Below, piece after piece: positions 9,301-21,382 of a stretch of 64,000 bases of DNA. The stretch is taken from contig NC_064443.1 of assembly GCF_023343835.1 (NCBI RefSeq), positions 2,604,001 to 2,668,000 on the forward strand, given 5' to 3'. The position numbers and the translations under genes were made by a program. This DNA is from Lagopus muta (Eukaryota > Chordata > Aves > Galliformes > Phasianidae). The notes beneath the pieces were generated by a model that worked only from the letters and a program-made list of their open reading frames with translations, was not told the origin of the DNA and did no database searches. Each line of letters opens with the position of its first letter. The first letter of the stretch is position 1.

Positions 9301-12300
9301 AGCTGTGTAATTGCCAGTCCCTTATCAGCTTGCAAATGGCTCCTGAGGTGCAGAGCTCTGTACAGACCCAGCAGGCGCAATGGGAGGCACTTGGAACGAG
9401 CTGAGAACTCATTCCTGCAGCATGGGGAGATTTGACTCCTGCCATCTGCCTCTGGGCAGCTGGGATCGGAGGAAGGGAAAGCCCAGGCTCCTCTGGTTCA
9501 TGTGGAGTCCTTGCAAGTGCAGGGGGGCAGCTCCAGGCTGTGCTGCCTCTGGTGAGGAAGGGTTATTCAGACCAACAGAGAAAAAAGGCTTTACTAAGAA
9601 ATGTGTTTCCTTCAACACCTCCCCAGCCACCTGTGTGTTTCTGCTGGGATATGTTCTTCCTGAGCTTCTTCAGTCCCATGTGGCTCCCTTACTTTTGTCC
9701 AGCAGTGCCATACTTCTGTGGGATGTGTTGGCACGACCTGACACTGGATTGCTTGGAAGGAGGAATGGCCCTTTTGGAGGGGTGCTGAGTGACTTCCTGC
9801 TGTTGTCAGACTGGAGCCACAGGCAGTTTTGACAAAGGCAGGAGGAGCTCAAGACTTCACCCTGCTCTCACCAGAGTTGCACTGAGGGTTACTTTTCTTC
9901 GTTGCCCAGTAGCTGAACTGGCTGTTCCCTGCTTAGCTCTGACAGCTGCTGCTGATGGTTGTTCCTTTGTGAGCTGTTCTTCGCTTGTCTCGCCAAAACA
10001 AATGGAAATCTGGCGCTGTTTTCACAGTCTTCTCCCTGGTGGTCGAAGCTGCGTGCCTCGTGCTGGGTGGCCTGCACAGGGAGGTGGGTGCATCACGCTG
10101 GTGGTGCCCTGGGGTAGGTGCAGTAGCTTGGTGACGCAGTGCTGCTGTCCCTGTTGAGCAGGCTGGCTGTTTGCAACCCCCAAAGGGCTGCCCCGCACGC
10201 CAGGCTCTGCATGGGGAGGATGAGCTGAGGGCTCAGCTCTCCAGCTCAGTGTGACTCCAGAGAGCAGTTCTGCACACGCCTGGCTTGGAGAGCACGCAGG
10301 AGTTAAGATACATCAGCTTAATGCTAGCAGGACTGGCGCTGGAAAGCTATTAAAGGGAACATGTTATCTTTACTGAAGAAAATCTTGAAGCCTGCTGGCA
10401 CTGGGAGAAGCAATTGCTTGCTACAAGCCCAGTTGCAGACAGCATTTAGGGAAATGGGTCTCTACAGGACTGGCCGACTCCTAGCAGCATGGAGACCGAG
10501 AGTGCCATCAGCTGTGGTTTGTTGTGCGACTGCTGTTGTATGTGGGGCTGCTGAGGTCTGGGTTTCCAGGCCGTGGTTTTCTTTTTTCTCCTAGAGAAAG
10601 AAAAGCGGGAATGCCAGGCCATCGTGGATGGGCTGCGGGACACCTTGGATGTGCGCAACGCCACCATCGAGTCGCTCCAGAAGGTGCTGGGAGAGACAGA
10701 GATGCTGTGTTCCTCTCTCAAGGTACCTTTCCCATCCCTTGCTGGATTTTGGCTCTACCCGTTGCACGATCGATGTTAATTTTGTTCAGGCTGCCTTCAG
10801 GCCATGCTGATATTGACACTGCTCTGTGCTGGTGGGAGTTTGGGGTGGGTGCCTCGAGACGCCTGCCACTTCAGTCTCTGAGTAACAGGAAGGCTGCGGA
10901 GCTGGGTTTTCTTTTTGGGTTTATTAACCCAAAGTGAGCAGTGACGCCAGTCTGGAGGTACTGGCTGCGTGCCATGCTGAGGGTGATTCAGAGCCATAAA
11001 ACCCAGGCCTGTGGCTGTGTGTAACGGCTGTGCACTCAGGGCAGGGGTGGCCTGGGCTGGGGGGCCACCAGCCCAGCCTGGGGGTGTTAGCTGAGCTTTG
11101 CTGCTGCAGTGCTGGTCGTAAAGGTAGTGGTGTGAGGGGAGTGTGGGAACTGGCCCCCGCGCCCTGCTGCAGAAGCACCGGCTCCCTGCGGTAGAATGTT
11201 CTCCTGAAATGGGTTTTGGCCAGACGGGATTCAAGGAAAATTAGTTTCTTGGTTTGATCAGAGGAGAAATCAAACTGATATATATGGAGGGGGAGTTGCA
11301 AGCTTTAGCTGAGTGGGATTTGATCCAGCTAACTCTCCTGTCTGTTCTGTTGCCAGGGCTTTCCTTCGATTAGGTTAGTAATGTGCAAAGTCCAGGGATC
11401 AAATATTCCTGTTGTGCTTCAGCGTGCAGTGACTCAGTGCATAGTCATGCATTGTGCATAAACAGCAAGTGGAAGGGGGTAAGAACAAGAGACTCTTGGC
11501 TGGGATGTCTTGTGGTGAGCAGTGCAGCCTTGACTTGGTGCTTGGCTGCCTGTACTGTGTGCTGAAAGCTCACTGCGAGCACAGAGTTCAGACAGTTCCT
11601 TAAATCTCTGCCCCTTAGTAGGGAGTAGGGTAGAGAGAGCCTGCACTGCATTACACTCCTTGACCTGCCAGGCCATGCAGCCAGGGAGAGCTTGTAGGTA
11701 GGGCATGGAGCTGTCTTACTGCACACCATGTACAGGGCTGGGCTCCTCCTGGAGGAACCACATGAAGGTTGCCTGACATGAGCTGTCACAGGGCAGGAGA
11801 TAAAAGTAGGAGTCACCACCACACGGGCCTTGCTGTGGGACAGCACAAGCTCTTTTTTGCCTGCCCATCAGGTTAGATCCAATCTTCTCGGGTCTAAAGG
11901 CAGCCTGGCATTCCCAAGCTGTTCCTGGAATCTCAGATGTACTGGTGGCAGGATAGCATTGATGCTTCCTACTTCAGGAAGGCAGGTGTGGCAGTGGAAG
12001 TTGGTGCCTGCTTCTCAGCTCAAGATCTCCATGCTTGACATTCCTAGCTGGCATCTCAGGAAGAGACTCTGCTTATGTTGTCTGTTGCAAAAGCCTGAGT
12101 ATGCTGAAGTCCTGTTAATGAAAGTCGAGAAGGGCAGGAGTAGAGACCTGAGGGTATCTTTTCTGTGGTGTTCAGTGTTTCCCAGCTGAATGCCAAGCAC
12201 TGTCTTACATGCATCATTTAAAGATTAAAGCGCTGAACTTCTGCAGTAAATACAGAGGCTTAACTAGCTGTGAGGCAGGTCGAGCTCACAGGCAGTGAGC

Positions 12301-15300
12301 AGGTCCCATCTTCTGCCAGCTGCTGCTGAACCTCCATGTAAAAGTCTGCTACTGGGCCCTGTTCTGACCTGGCCCAGGGGTCAGGAATGTGGAGATCTTT
12401 GGTCAGCAACAGCCTAAGGTGGGCTCTGCAGTTGGAAAAGCAAGATGTGAACCTGCAGCTCTGCAGAGTCCCAGCGCTGTCACAGCTGTTTGGCTTCTGT
12501 GTTTTCTTACCTCAGCTGAGGTTTGCTGCTAATGCTGCCTGCTACTGGAGAGCCTGGAAAGGTGCTGGCTGTGAGAGACTCGTGGCCGCCCCAGGTGGGT
12601 GAGAGAAGCACCCAGCTAAGCATCTGGTTCAGCTGAGATCTGCGGGAGAGACCCATGCAGCATTCCTATTTCTGCTTTAAGCAGCTAAGAGCAAGGAAAA
12701 CTGGAAGGCTAAAGCAAAGGGCTCAGCTATTTAGGGAGCAGAACGCACTGGTGAGGTTTGCCTGCTTTGAACTCCCTCACTTTTGAAAAACATGGTTGCT
12801 GTGTTGTGCACAGAGTGCTGCCCAGCCCCACAAACACACCCAGCAGAAAGGGGGATCCAAAGCAGTTCCAGCACCACGCTCCTCTTGCGATTAGCACTCA
12901 GACCCTGCTGTGCTAGCAAGGAGCAGAGCTAGGGGTTCAGCAGGGAAGGAGCTAAATTCTCCATAATCCTGGGCTGCTGAGGTGGTGATAGCATTAAGAG
13001 CCAGTGTATGCTCCCAGCTGCCCGCAGTGCGCATAAGCCAGGATGTTTTACTAACAATCCCTGGAGCCTTCCTGACGGTGTGTGTGTGCTTGCTTCTCTG
13101 CAGAAACAGATGAAATTCCTGGAGCAGCAGCAGGAGGATAACAGAAGTTCAAAGGAAGAGGCCCGCCGCCTGCGAAACAAGCTGAAAGCCATGGAGCGGT
13201 GAGATCCTGGGCCTCATAGACTGGGCTGCATGTCTCTCCCCTTCTCCAAGAGGAAAGGAGAGGTCCTGCTGTGCTTGCTGCACCTCCCAGCCCCACGTGC
13301 TGGGACTGCTGGGCCTCCTTACCCCATAAGGCTGGAAACTGCTGCATTAGCAGGCTTTGCCTGGCTGTGCTCTCAGCCCAGCTTTCTTTCCAGGCAACTG
13401 CTCTCCCTGAACAGCAGCAGGACATGATTCTCTGTGCAGACTGTCCTTGTCTCCGGGCCTCCGAGCATAGCTATGTGCTGTTGCTATTACTGGAGAGGGT
13501 TCTGGGGCAAAGCTCAAATCCCAGCCTGTGAATGAAGTCAGCTGTATGAGTATAGGGCCTACAAGTTGGTGTGTCAGTTCCAAGTGTAGCGGGTGTGTAC
13601 AGCTGTCTCTTCTCTAGTCCACGTAGTGCTACTCTGTCCTGGCAAAGATACCCTCCTCGTAGAGTGGTTGCATCTCTTTGCCAGCCCTACATCCAGGAGC
13701 TTAGCCTGTGTGGGCTCCCCAGGGGAAGCAGGGCTGCAGCCTTCTTCCCTGCTCTGTTCATGACTCATGAGCTGAAGGTACATTTCCTTATTTTATTGCA
13801 GGATTGAATTGTTGCTTCAGAGCCAGCGCCCCGAAGTGGAGGAGATGATCAGAGAGATGGGAGTTGGGCAGGCAGCAGTGGAGCAGCTTGCAGTCTATTG
13901 CGTCTCACTGAAGAAGTGAGTGCTTCAGGCTCGGCATGGGCTGCTCATGCTGGCCTGGGCTTGTGGGAAGAGAACGTGTTGCTGAGTCCCAGCAGACACA
14001 CAGACACTGCGGGGCTCTCGTCCCTGTTTGGGCCTCCTTTAGGTTTTGGCTGACAGATCCTGGGGACCTAGATTGGAGCCTGTCACACTGAACCGTTCCT
14101 GTTGTCACTGCAGTGACACGCGTGTCACCATGGGAACTGTCTCCAGAGCTGTCAGTGCACCTATGCAGTCATTATCATTCCCTCAGTTCTCTTTTCACGC
14201 CTGGGGGGAAATGGGAGGATGAGGAGCTCTGGGCTGCACCCTCTGCTGCGTTGCACAGTGCAGCTGTGGCCTGAAGTGCTCTGAGCACACCATGCTCTGG
14301 CACGCGGGATCTGCAGTGCTGCCATCCCCTACCTGGAAATGCTTCTGGTCCTGCTGAGCACAACCACAGCTTCTCTGGGTCCGTTCTGATGGCAGCTGAA
14401 TAACGGCAGCTTTGATACAAAGCTGTAATGAGGCAAGTGTCCCTGTGGTGTAATTGGGAACAATGTGCTTGGCCAATGGTATGAAGCCTCTGTAAAGTCA
14501 TTTAAAGCAGAGTTCTCTATTTGCTGCAAGTACAGAGGCTGCTCTGTTTTTTGTCTCTCTCTTCCGCTGGCAACTGTAATGTTTCTGAATCCAGTTTCCA
14601 TTTCGTTGGTGAATCCTGTGCATGCCCTGCTCCTAGGCATGGCATCCTCTGCAAATGTTTTTCCCTGCCATGTGTGATGATGTTTGTTACACCATTGGTT
14701 CATTTTGGTACGCTCAGCTCAGTTCCCTTAAGGATTTTGTATGTCCTGGGTTTTCTTCGGTGGTTCTGCAGTTGCACATCTTCAAATTGAGGGCCTCTAG
14801 TAAGTTCTAGCTCAATCCTCTTTAAAGGCAGCATGATTCTTCTTCTCTCTTTTCAGGGAATATGAGAACTTGAAGGAGGCTCAGAAGATCTCTAGTGAGA
14901 TGACAGAGAAGCAGAAGAAGGAGCTATTCTCTGTCAACAGTAAGGTAAAAGGAGAACATGAGAGATGTAAAGGTGATACCTGGTCAGCAACTGTGCTCCC
15001 AGCCCTGTGCAGTGACCCCCTCCCACAGTGAGCTCTCCTTAAGCAGTACAGCTGGCATGGAAGTGTCAGGCAGGGGTTTCTGGGTCAGAGTATGATGCTG
15101 TGTGTAGCTCATGGGCTGTTACTAGCACTGTGGACTCTGAGGATGTCATTGGGGTAGGATGTGCAGAGCCAGGAACACAGCAGCACGCAGGTGGTGCTCC
15201 AGAAGCAGTGCTGCCTTTGTCCTGCCAGGCATGAGCATGAGCTTGTTCAACCACCAGCCCCTTCTGCTGCAGTCAGGGCCCTGGGAGGAAATGAGGTGTG

Positions 15301-18300
15301 AGCCAGCACCAGCTGAGCAGGGCTTAGCCCTGTCTTGCCACAGAGCTGCAGATATGTCCCTGCTGCTGTGCTGCCCCTGCTCCAGCCTGGCTGGGCCCTG
15401 TTGGCCCAGGCTGGGAGTTACTGTTTCAGTAGCAAGTTGCCATGATAAATGCCTGCGTTGCTCTCCAAGGAGCAGGTGTTCCCTGGGTTGTGCCAGAGTC
15501 CAGGCTCAGAAAGTGAGAGACTGTGGGTGGATTTGGCCTATTTTTGTTCTCTAGCCATAGCTGTTATGGTCCCCTCAAACAGAGGAGGAGGTTCTTGGAA
15601 TACCGAGCTGCTCCTAAGCGAGTTAACTCCCTACAAGAAGCGTTGCTGCTGGAGCTGACCTGTTGGCCGAGTCTGTGCCAAACTACAGTCACTAACTTGG
15701 GTCAGGAGGATGCGAGTCAGCGCGCTCGGCTTTGGCTGACAGAGGGCTGACTGTGCTGCCACTCTGTGGGCTGGCCCAGCACCTGACCCCACTTCAAGCC
15801 CTTGTTGTGGTGCCAGGCCACCTCTCAACCTCCGGCTCCTGGCACACTCTTGTGCTGAATCAGGCTTGTCAGTGTGCCAGCACTGCTGATGCACAGCCGG
15901 CGTCCGGCCTGTGGTTTGTGATGCTGTGATGTGGTGTGTGTTAAGGCCTGCAGGAATTCGGGATGGAGCCACCAAGTGTTAGAACGTGGAAAAGCTGGTA
16001 CTGTCGGGCAGAGATGCTGTGGGAAGACTTAAGCTGGGCAGACAGCCCTGGAGATCCCTCTGCAGGCAGCTTGAGGAAATGAGCAGCAATCGGATTGCTC
16101 TGATTTGCTGACTGCCATGGGAAAATTGAGCCCGAAAACAGGAAAATAGTGTGTGCCATGGAGCACATCGTTCCCATGGGGATTCATAGTCTCCCTTACC
16201 TGTGTGTTGTAATCGGCACTCTGTGCTTTGGTGTTATTTATTCTGCAGCTGCAGAAAACAGCTTCAGAGTTGGAGAAGACAAAGGAGGAGTTAAAGAGCA
16301 CCCAGAAGGATTTGAAGAATGCAGACAAGGAGATCTTGGTGAGAATATCACTCCTCAGCCTGCAGTAACTGGCAGCTGGCCACAACCTTCAGCAGCAATG
16401 CCAGGAGCTGTGCTGGGTTTTGCTTGGATCTGCCCACCTTACTGCTTTCATCTGCCCCACCTCTGAGCTCTGGCCAATGCTCAGTTATGGGAGAGGGGTG
16501 AAGGACCGGCTGCTAAATCTTTTCTTGTCTCACTGCCTTTCCTCTTCCCTCTAGAGTCTGAAGAAGAAGATAGACATACTGCAGGACACTCTGAAAGTGC
16601 CATCTGTAACTAGAGAGACGCTCAGCCGGCTGGTCTTTGAGAGGTCAGTGCGGTGCATCCTCGGATACAGGCCAAATATAGCAAATAGCATGTCAGAGTG
16701 AGGGCACCAGCAGTTTAAGTACTGACTGGGAAGGCAGGAGCATGCTGGTCTGGAAGGCGTTGCCATAGCACAGTCATCTTTCTTCTTGTATTTTTTGTTT
16801 TCTTGCTGCTGACAAGACAGTGTTTGGATTACTGAAGAAGTGCGTATTTTGGTGGGTTTGCATCAGGTTGGTATGGAAGAAAGAACGAAGTTTGGACAAA
16901 CTTCTTCCACTCTGCCCTGCCAGGGAAATATCCCTAGAGCTTCTCTTGTGGTTGCCTCAGGGTTGGCCTTCCAGCAAGTGTGCCCTGATATACAGGGGCT
17001 GGAGATCTTTGCCAAACAAAGGAGTTCAGAATGATTAAGGCTTGGTCTGGCATCCTTTATATTTTAGTGAGCCTCTTTCTGGCAACCTGTGCTATGAGCC
17101 CAGTACAGCAAACTGGGTTGTGTGTGCTGAGCAGAAGTGTGCTGGGCTGTTTGCTTGGGCTTGGACTGCTGCTGTGAGCAGTGGTGTTTGAAGGTGGAAC
17201 AGTGGTTTGAGACATTGACTGTGGACTGTGGGGTTTGGGTTGTTCTTTCTGGAACTTGTAAACAGAATGGGGTTCAGATCTTAATCCTGCTTCTGTTGTG
17301 CCAACTAAATGATGTAGCTTGTAGCTCCCCCTCCTCTTCTGCCTGATGGGTGGCAACTTCTTGATGGCTGATGCTTTGAATGGCCTTGCAGCCCAACTCC
17401 TGTTGAACTGCAGCACCCGAGGCTCCGCCGTCCAGCTCACAGTGATGAGATCAACCTAGATGACGCTTTTGATGTGGACACCCCTGAAAATCAGCCCTGC
17501 AGATCTCCATTCAGTGCTGCAAAAAAGCAGAAGCTGGATAAAAAGCAGTGAGTTTGTCCTCTTCTTTCTAAAGGAGATGAAAGTCTCTGTGCTTTGGAAG
17601 CTGCTGTGTGAGATCAGATGCTCTCCAGCTGCCTGATGTCGCACTGCAAGCTTTTTCGTCATTTGCTTTGCCTTGTCTGTCCTTGCCAGCTCCAGTCAAA
17701 CAATGAATCTCTGCTGACTTGCTCCTTGTGCTTCTTACAGGCCTCCCGTGGTAAATCTGGCAAAGAAAGCTCTAAAGGAAACAGTGGAGGTAAAAGGACT
17801 GATCTTGTTTGCTGTATCACCTCTTCAATTCTGCTATTAATAAGCTTGAGATAAAGGCCCCATTTTCCTGTGCAGGAGATGCTCTAGCTGGAGGTTGGCC
17901 TATCTGCTGCACCACAGTACATATTTCAAAGCACTCTGCTTGACTGTCTCCTAGAGACGCTGTTGCTGCCTCAGAGGCCTCCTGGAATTGGGCAGGAGAG
18001 GGCGGGGGGGCACGTGCTGCTTGCAGATTCTCCTGCATCAGATGTGCTTGGCAAACACACTGTGGGCTCTGCCTGCGAGGGCTGTGGGTCAGCTGTCCCC
18101 TAGGCATTGCTGGATGCAATGTCCTGCCTCCCAGGCATGGCTCCAAACGAGCCCCAGAGGGAGGCTTGGAGGTACTGTTCTTTGGCCTGATGTGCTACAG
18201 GACTGCCTGTTACCTTAAGCAAGTGCCCGCATACAGACTGCATTCAGCAGGTGATGCTGCTTAAAGAGCTTTTCTCATTATTCTGTGGGACAGAACTGGG

Positions 18301-19879
18301 GAGATGATCTGGAGGACGAGACTCTGAAAGGATTCCTGCCAGCATTCATCAGAAACTCAGTTTTCTCCAAGAAGCCCGTGTCGGGTAGCTTGCTGCGGCC
18401 CCACACGAACATGGGCAAGGTGAGTAGTGCTGTTGGTGAGCTTGGCTGTCACTGCACTCTTCTGTCCCGAGGTTACCCTACAGGAGGAAGCCAATGAGGC
18501 TTTTACCTTGCCACATTCAGCGTAGGGAGAGTAAATCTTGGAGTGCGAGCTGGCTGCCTCCCAGTCCTGCGGAGCTCTGGAGATGACAGATGGTCATTCC
18601 CTACCTGGCAGCAGATTAAATGGCCTTATGTATCCAGTTCCACCTCCTTGGAGTGTTGGGCGTTTTCCTTGTGTGTATCAGTCCCACTGAAAAAATCTGA
18701 AGCTTTGCTGCAGTCTTGAAGGCTCAGCTTACATCAGAAAGATGCTCAAACTTCACTAATACCCTTGGGCCTGCCTTTTTCTGAAGGTGAGGGCTTAGCA
18801 CAAGGACTGAGTGTTTCCAGGTGCTTGTAACCTGTCCCTAGAGCACGTGGCTTGTGAGGCTCTCTGCTGACCGAGACAAGAAGTAGCCAAGGCTCTGTGC
18901 TGCTCCGTTCACGTTTGTTTGTCTCTCCTAGGTGAGGATGGGATACGATGGCTTGGGAGGCAGAACCAAGTTCATACAGCCTGTATCCTTTCCTGCAGCT
19001 TGTGTGGCAGTAGTAATGCTGGGGGGCACCTCCTCTGTTCCTCCTGTCTCAGCCAGCTTGGTAGCCTGGGGCAGAGCTTCCCAAACTGTGGCTGGGACCT
19101 TCAGGGAATCACCATCACGTTGCTCTGCATCTGATTCTGAACAAGCCCGAGCTCAGCAGAGACAGCAAAGGCATCAAAGACCTGAGCTTACTAAGAACAT
19201 TAATATTTATTTTGTCTCTGAAGATTTGTACGATGCCATCACGGGCAAGGAGAACTCCTTACTCTAAGATCTCTGCCCCTGGAGTGTCACCGTGCCCTGG
19301 GAGGCTGCAGGTTCTGCCTACTGTCACTTTGTCTGCCCAATATCCCAGCTCTGATATGCAGGGTAGATCTTGAAACTCTGTTGGTTGTGCTTTGACGTTG
19401 CTTTGTGCACTAGGGCATGGCATGGAAGTGGAAAGTGTGGGATAGGAGTGTGCCTGAGATTTGCTTCTGTGGGTAGGGGCAGAGCCCAGCCTGACCTTCA
19501 AGGAGCTTTTCTTCGAGTAGTTTAATTTTCCTGGAGGGAGCCTGCAGAGATGGAGTCCAACAGCCCATCTCTTCGGGACAAAATGAAAGTTAAAGCATGT
19601 TATTAAGGGTGTTACCAAAGTGCCTCAGGGTGTAAATATGTGACTGGGTCCCAAGTTCAGAGCTCAGGTTGCTCTGGAGCAGGTCCTGTGCTGCTTATGT
19701 CCCCAGAGCCTTGATGTGTGTGCTTCCCTTGACGGCCCTACCTTCAGACAAGCCCTACAGAGTTCCGTCCCATAGCAGTGAAGAGCAAGAGGAACGTCTC
19801 CAGGCCAGCAGCAGCTGCTGCCCCTGAACGTGCCTGCAGCAGCAGCAGCCGGGCCAGCCTGGATGCTTTCCTGCTGTGA
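3013..19879 (+). CDS. TRAIP: TRAF-interacting protein, RING-type E3 ubiquitin ligase
   Basis: Fifteen coding exons: 3013-3110, 3251-3308, 4310-4393, 8074-8113, 10595-10722, 13104-13198, 13802-13915, 14857-14944, 16249-16338, 16555-16643, 17392-17547, 17741-17789, 18294-18419, 18932-18982 and 19748-19879 (TGA 19877-19879). All introns are GT/AG and the phases close into 465 residues; the human protein is about 469. The ATG has a good Kozak context (CCCGCCATGC). Order of parts: RING finger (residues 7-49), long coiled coil (about 80-280) containing MIREMGVGQAAVEQLAVYC, an acidic/basic linker, the conserved GYDGLGGRTKFIQP segment (about 409-422), and a short C-terminal tail. TRAIP is a nucleolar/nuclear E3 that ubiquitylates the replicative CMG helicase when replisomes converge on interstrand crosslinks or persist into mitosis. 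The family assignment is secure; individual exon edges are read by eye. Confidence 0.96.
4394..8073 (+). other. TRAIP: TRAIP intron 3 (about 3.7 kb)
   Basis: Unique-looking intronic DNA between the exon ending AETLQ and the exon starting NELDKV. I saw no CR1 copy, no tandem array and no convincing coding exon. Short open frames lack any family signature. A T-rich tract at about 6288-6299 is simple sequence. Confidence 0.7.
8114..13103 (+). other. TRAIP: TRAIP introns 4 and 5 with exon 5 between
   Basis: Intron 4 (8114-10594) and intron 5 (10723-13103) flank the 128-base exon 5, which codes EKEKRECQAIVDGLRDTLDV through SSLK. A T-rich tract lies near 8400-8420. No CR1 relic or RNA gene could be recognised. 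Open frames of up to about 150 codons occur on both strands but have stop-free length by chance in GC-rich sequence and no conserved motif. Confidence 0.65.
14945..16248 (+). other. TRAIP: TRAIP intron 8
   Basis: A 1.3-kb intron between exon 8, ending in KELFSVNSK, and exon 9, starting LQKTASELEK, both within the coiled coil. No repeat or alternative exon was recognised in it. Confidence 0.7.
18932..19879 (+). CDS. TRAIP: TRAIP last two exons: conserved GLGGRTKFIQP motif and C-terminal tail
   Basis: Exon 14 (18932-18982, 17 codons) codes VRMGYDGLGGRTKFIQP. The donor after CCT is GTATCC, which lacks the usual +5 G, so it is weak. Exon 15 begins after the acceptor ending CCTTCAG at 19747 and codes 43 residues, including FRPIAVKSK and an Ala/Ser-rich stretch that ends RASLDAFLL. 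This corresponds to the mammalian end containing the PCNA-interacting (PIP-type) motif of the form QxxLDxFL. In this bird the first Gln position is Arg457; Leu460 and Phe463 are kept. Reading through the donor gives an alternative, non-homologous end stopping at 19267. Confidence 0.87.
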
Positions 19880-20366
19880 AGGGTTCGTGCCCCTGGGAGC
19901 AGTGGGGCTGAGTGTGCTTGCACAGAGCCTGGCCCTGCAGCGAGCCAGCCAGGAGCCCAACCATCTGCCCGGTGCATGGACAGCTTCGTGCCTCCTTTCA
20001 GCCCCCCTCTCTCATTTCCACGCAGAACTTTAAATGGGGATTTCTCTTCCAGCCTGCTCGCAGCTCTGTAGTTGCTGCTGCTGTTGGTCGCTGGAGGTGG
20101 AGCTGCACTGCTGGGACACAGCCGTGAGCTGCAGCTGCAGGAAGAGATCTTGGCTGGCTGCAGCCTGGGGGGCACGAGTGGGAAGAAAGGACCTGGTGCA
20201 GTGCTGTAAATAGTGTGGAGATCTTGCTGGGCCCAGGGTGCTGCTGCAGCACAGCTGTACCTGCTGCTGGGCCGCTCCCCATCCCTCTGCCAGGGCTGCA
20301 GCACCTGTGCCAAGCTGGGGTGTCCTGGGCCTTGGGCTGGGATGTGGAGCCTGCGCTGGGACAGAG

Positions 20367-20391
20367 GGGGGTGGTGGTGGTGGTGGTGGTG
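20367..20391 (+). repeat. (TGG)n microsatellite in TRAIP 3' UTR
   Basis: Eight or so perfect TGG/GGT triplets preceded by a G run. The G-rich transcript could fold into stacked G structures; this is inference. Confidence 0.8.
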
Positions 20392-20668
20392 CCCCCCTGC
20401 CCTGCTCAGGAGGAAGCACAGTGCCCTGTGCTGCTGCCCTTTCTCCTCCTGGCCTGTGTTCTGTAACTTCTGTGTGAATTTCTGGTTTTTTTTAATGTGA
20501 ATGTAGGCATTTTTGTCGTTCTTTCAAAGCCAGCCCAAGGCACAGTGCTGCTGGTGGCCTCTCTGGGGCTGGAGCTCTCCTCGCCCCACTGTTGAGGCCC
20601 CAGTGCGTGGTTCCCATCCCCACCTGCTGGAGGCTGGGGGGCCGGGCTGGCTGCAAACCTGTTGAGGG

Positions 20669-20674
20669 AATAAA
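20669..20674 (+). terminator. TRAIP: TRAIP polyadenylation signal
   Basis: AATAAA in the sequence GGGAATAAAAGAATT, just before the next CpG-rich region begins. It is the only canonical signal noticed between the TRAIP stop and the BSN promoter. Confidence 0.85.
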
Positions 20675-20817
20675 AGAATTGCTCTGCATTGGTACTGAGC
20701 GGCCTCCCCTGCCTTCCTCCCGGCGGCCGCCTCTGTGGCTGCAGTGTCTGAGCTCTGCTGCTGGCTCCTCTAACGAGGAGGCTGGAGGGGGTGAGGCGCG
20801 ATGGCGCCAGCAGCCCG

Positions 20818-21095
20818 TGATGTCACGGGGGGAGGGGCGGAACCGCGTGACATCACCGTGCGGCGGGACGCGGCTGCCGGCCGTGACGTCACACAGCGGG
20901 GCGGCGCTGATTGGCGGGCCGAGCGCCGCCTCCCGGAGCCGCGCGTGACTCCGAGGGGCGGAGCCGCGCGTCGGTCCGCGCCGCGTGACATCCCGCGGCG
21001 ATCCGTGACGTCACGGCGGGGCCGTGCGCTTATTGGCTGTCGAGTGTAACCTCATGCGGCGCCGGGCGCTCGTTGGCCGCCGAGGCGTGACGTCG
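20818..21095 (+). promoter_or_regulatory. BSN: Array of six CRE-like sites
   Basis: TGATGTCA at 20818, TGACATCA at 20848, perfect TGACGTCA at 20884, TGACATCC at 20986, perfect TGACGTCA at 21006, and TGACGTCG at 21088. All fit ATF/CREB-family binding sites. Their number within 280 bases exceeds what one expects by chance even in a CpG island. CREB-type control would suit a synaptic gene, but this is motif evidence only. Confidence 0.7.
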
Positions 21096-21278
21096 CGGCC
21101 GGCCGCCGCTCGTTCGGTCGCTCGGCCTCGAGCCGGCGGGGCGCAGGGCACCGCCTGGCGGCCGCGGGGCATACGCGACGCCGATTGGCGGCCGGGCCCG
21201 GAGGGGCGGGGTTTTCTCCTCCGCCCTCGGCCGCGCCCCGCGCGCCCACCGCCTCCCGTCGGGGCGGCCGCCCATTGG
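20910..21278 (+). promoter_or_regulatory. BSN: Inverted CCAAT boxes interleaved with the CRE array
   Basis: ATTGG occurs at 20910-20914, 21032-21036, 21184-21188 and 21274-21278, with a related GTTGG at 21072-21076. ATTGG is the reverse of CCAAT, the NF-Y site. Three are followed by C/G-rich GGC context (ATTGGCGG, ATTGGCTG, ATTGGCCG). NF-Y next to CREB/ATF sites is a known cooperative promoter arrangement. Confidence 0.65.
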
Positions 21279-21382
21279 CCGCGCGTGCCCGCGCTCGGCG
21301 GCTCGGGGGCGCGCGCGCGTGCAAGGGGTTGGCGGCGCATGCGCGGGGCGACGGGGTCGGCGGCGACGGCGGCGCGGGGCTG

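Larger units (their letters stand above)
19880..20695 (+). other. TRAIP: TRAIP 3' UTR
   Basis: About 0.8 kb of non-coding sequence lies between the TRAIP stop and its poly(A) signal. It is rich in CTG/CAG-like words and contains a TGG run (20367-20391). Minus-strand frames across it, up to 189 codons, are Gln/Pro/Ser-rich translations of this bias and not genes. Confidence 0.75.

Noticed and set aside
19744-20313. 189-codon minus-strand frame over the TRAIP end and 3' UTR
   Set aside because: Gln/Ser/Pro-rich translation of CTG/CAG-like words; overlaps the TRAIP terminal exon in antisense.
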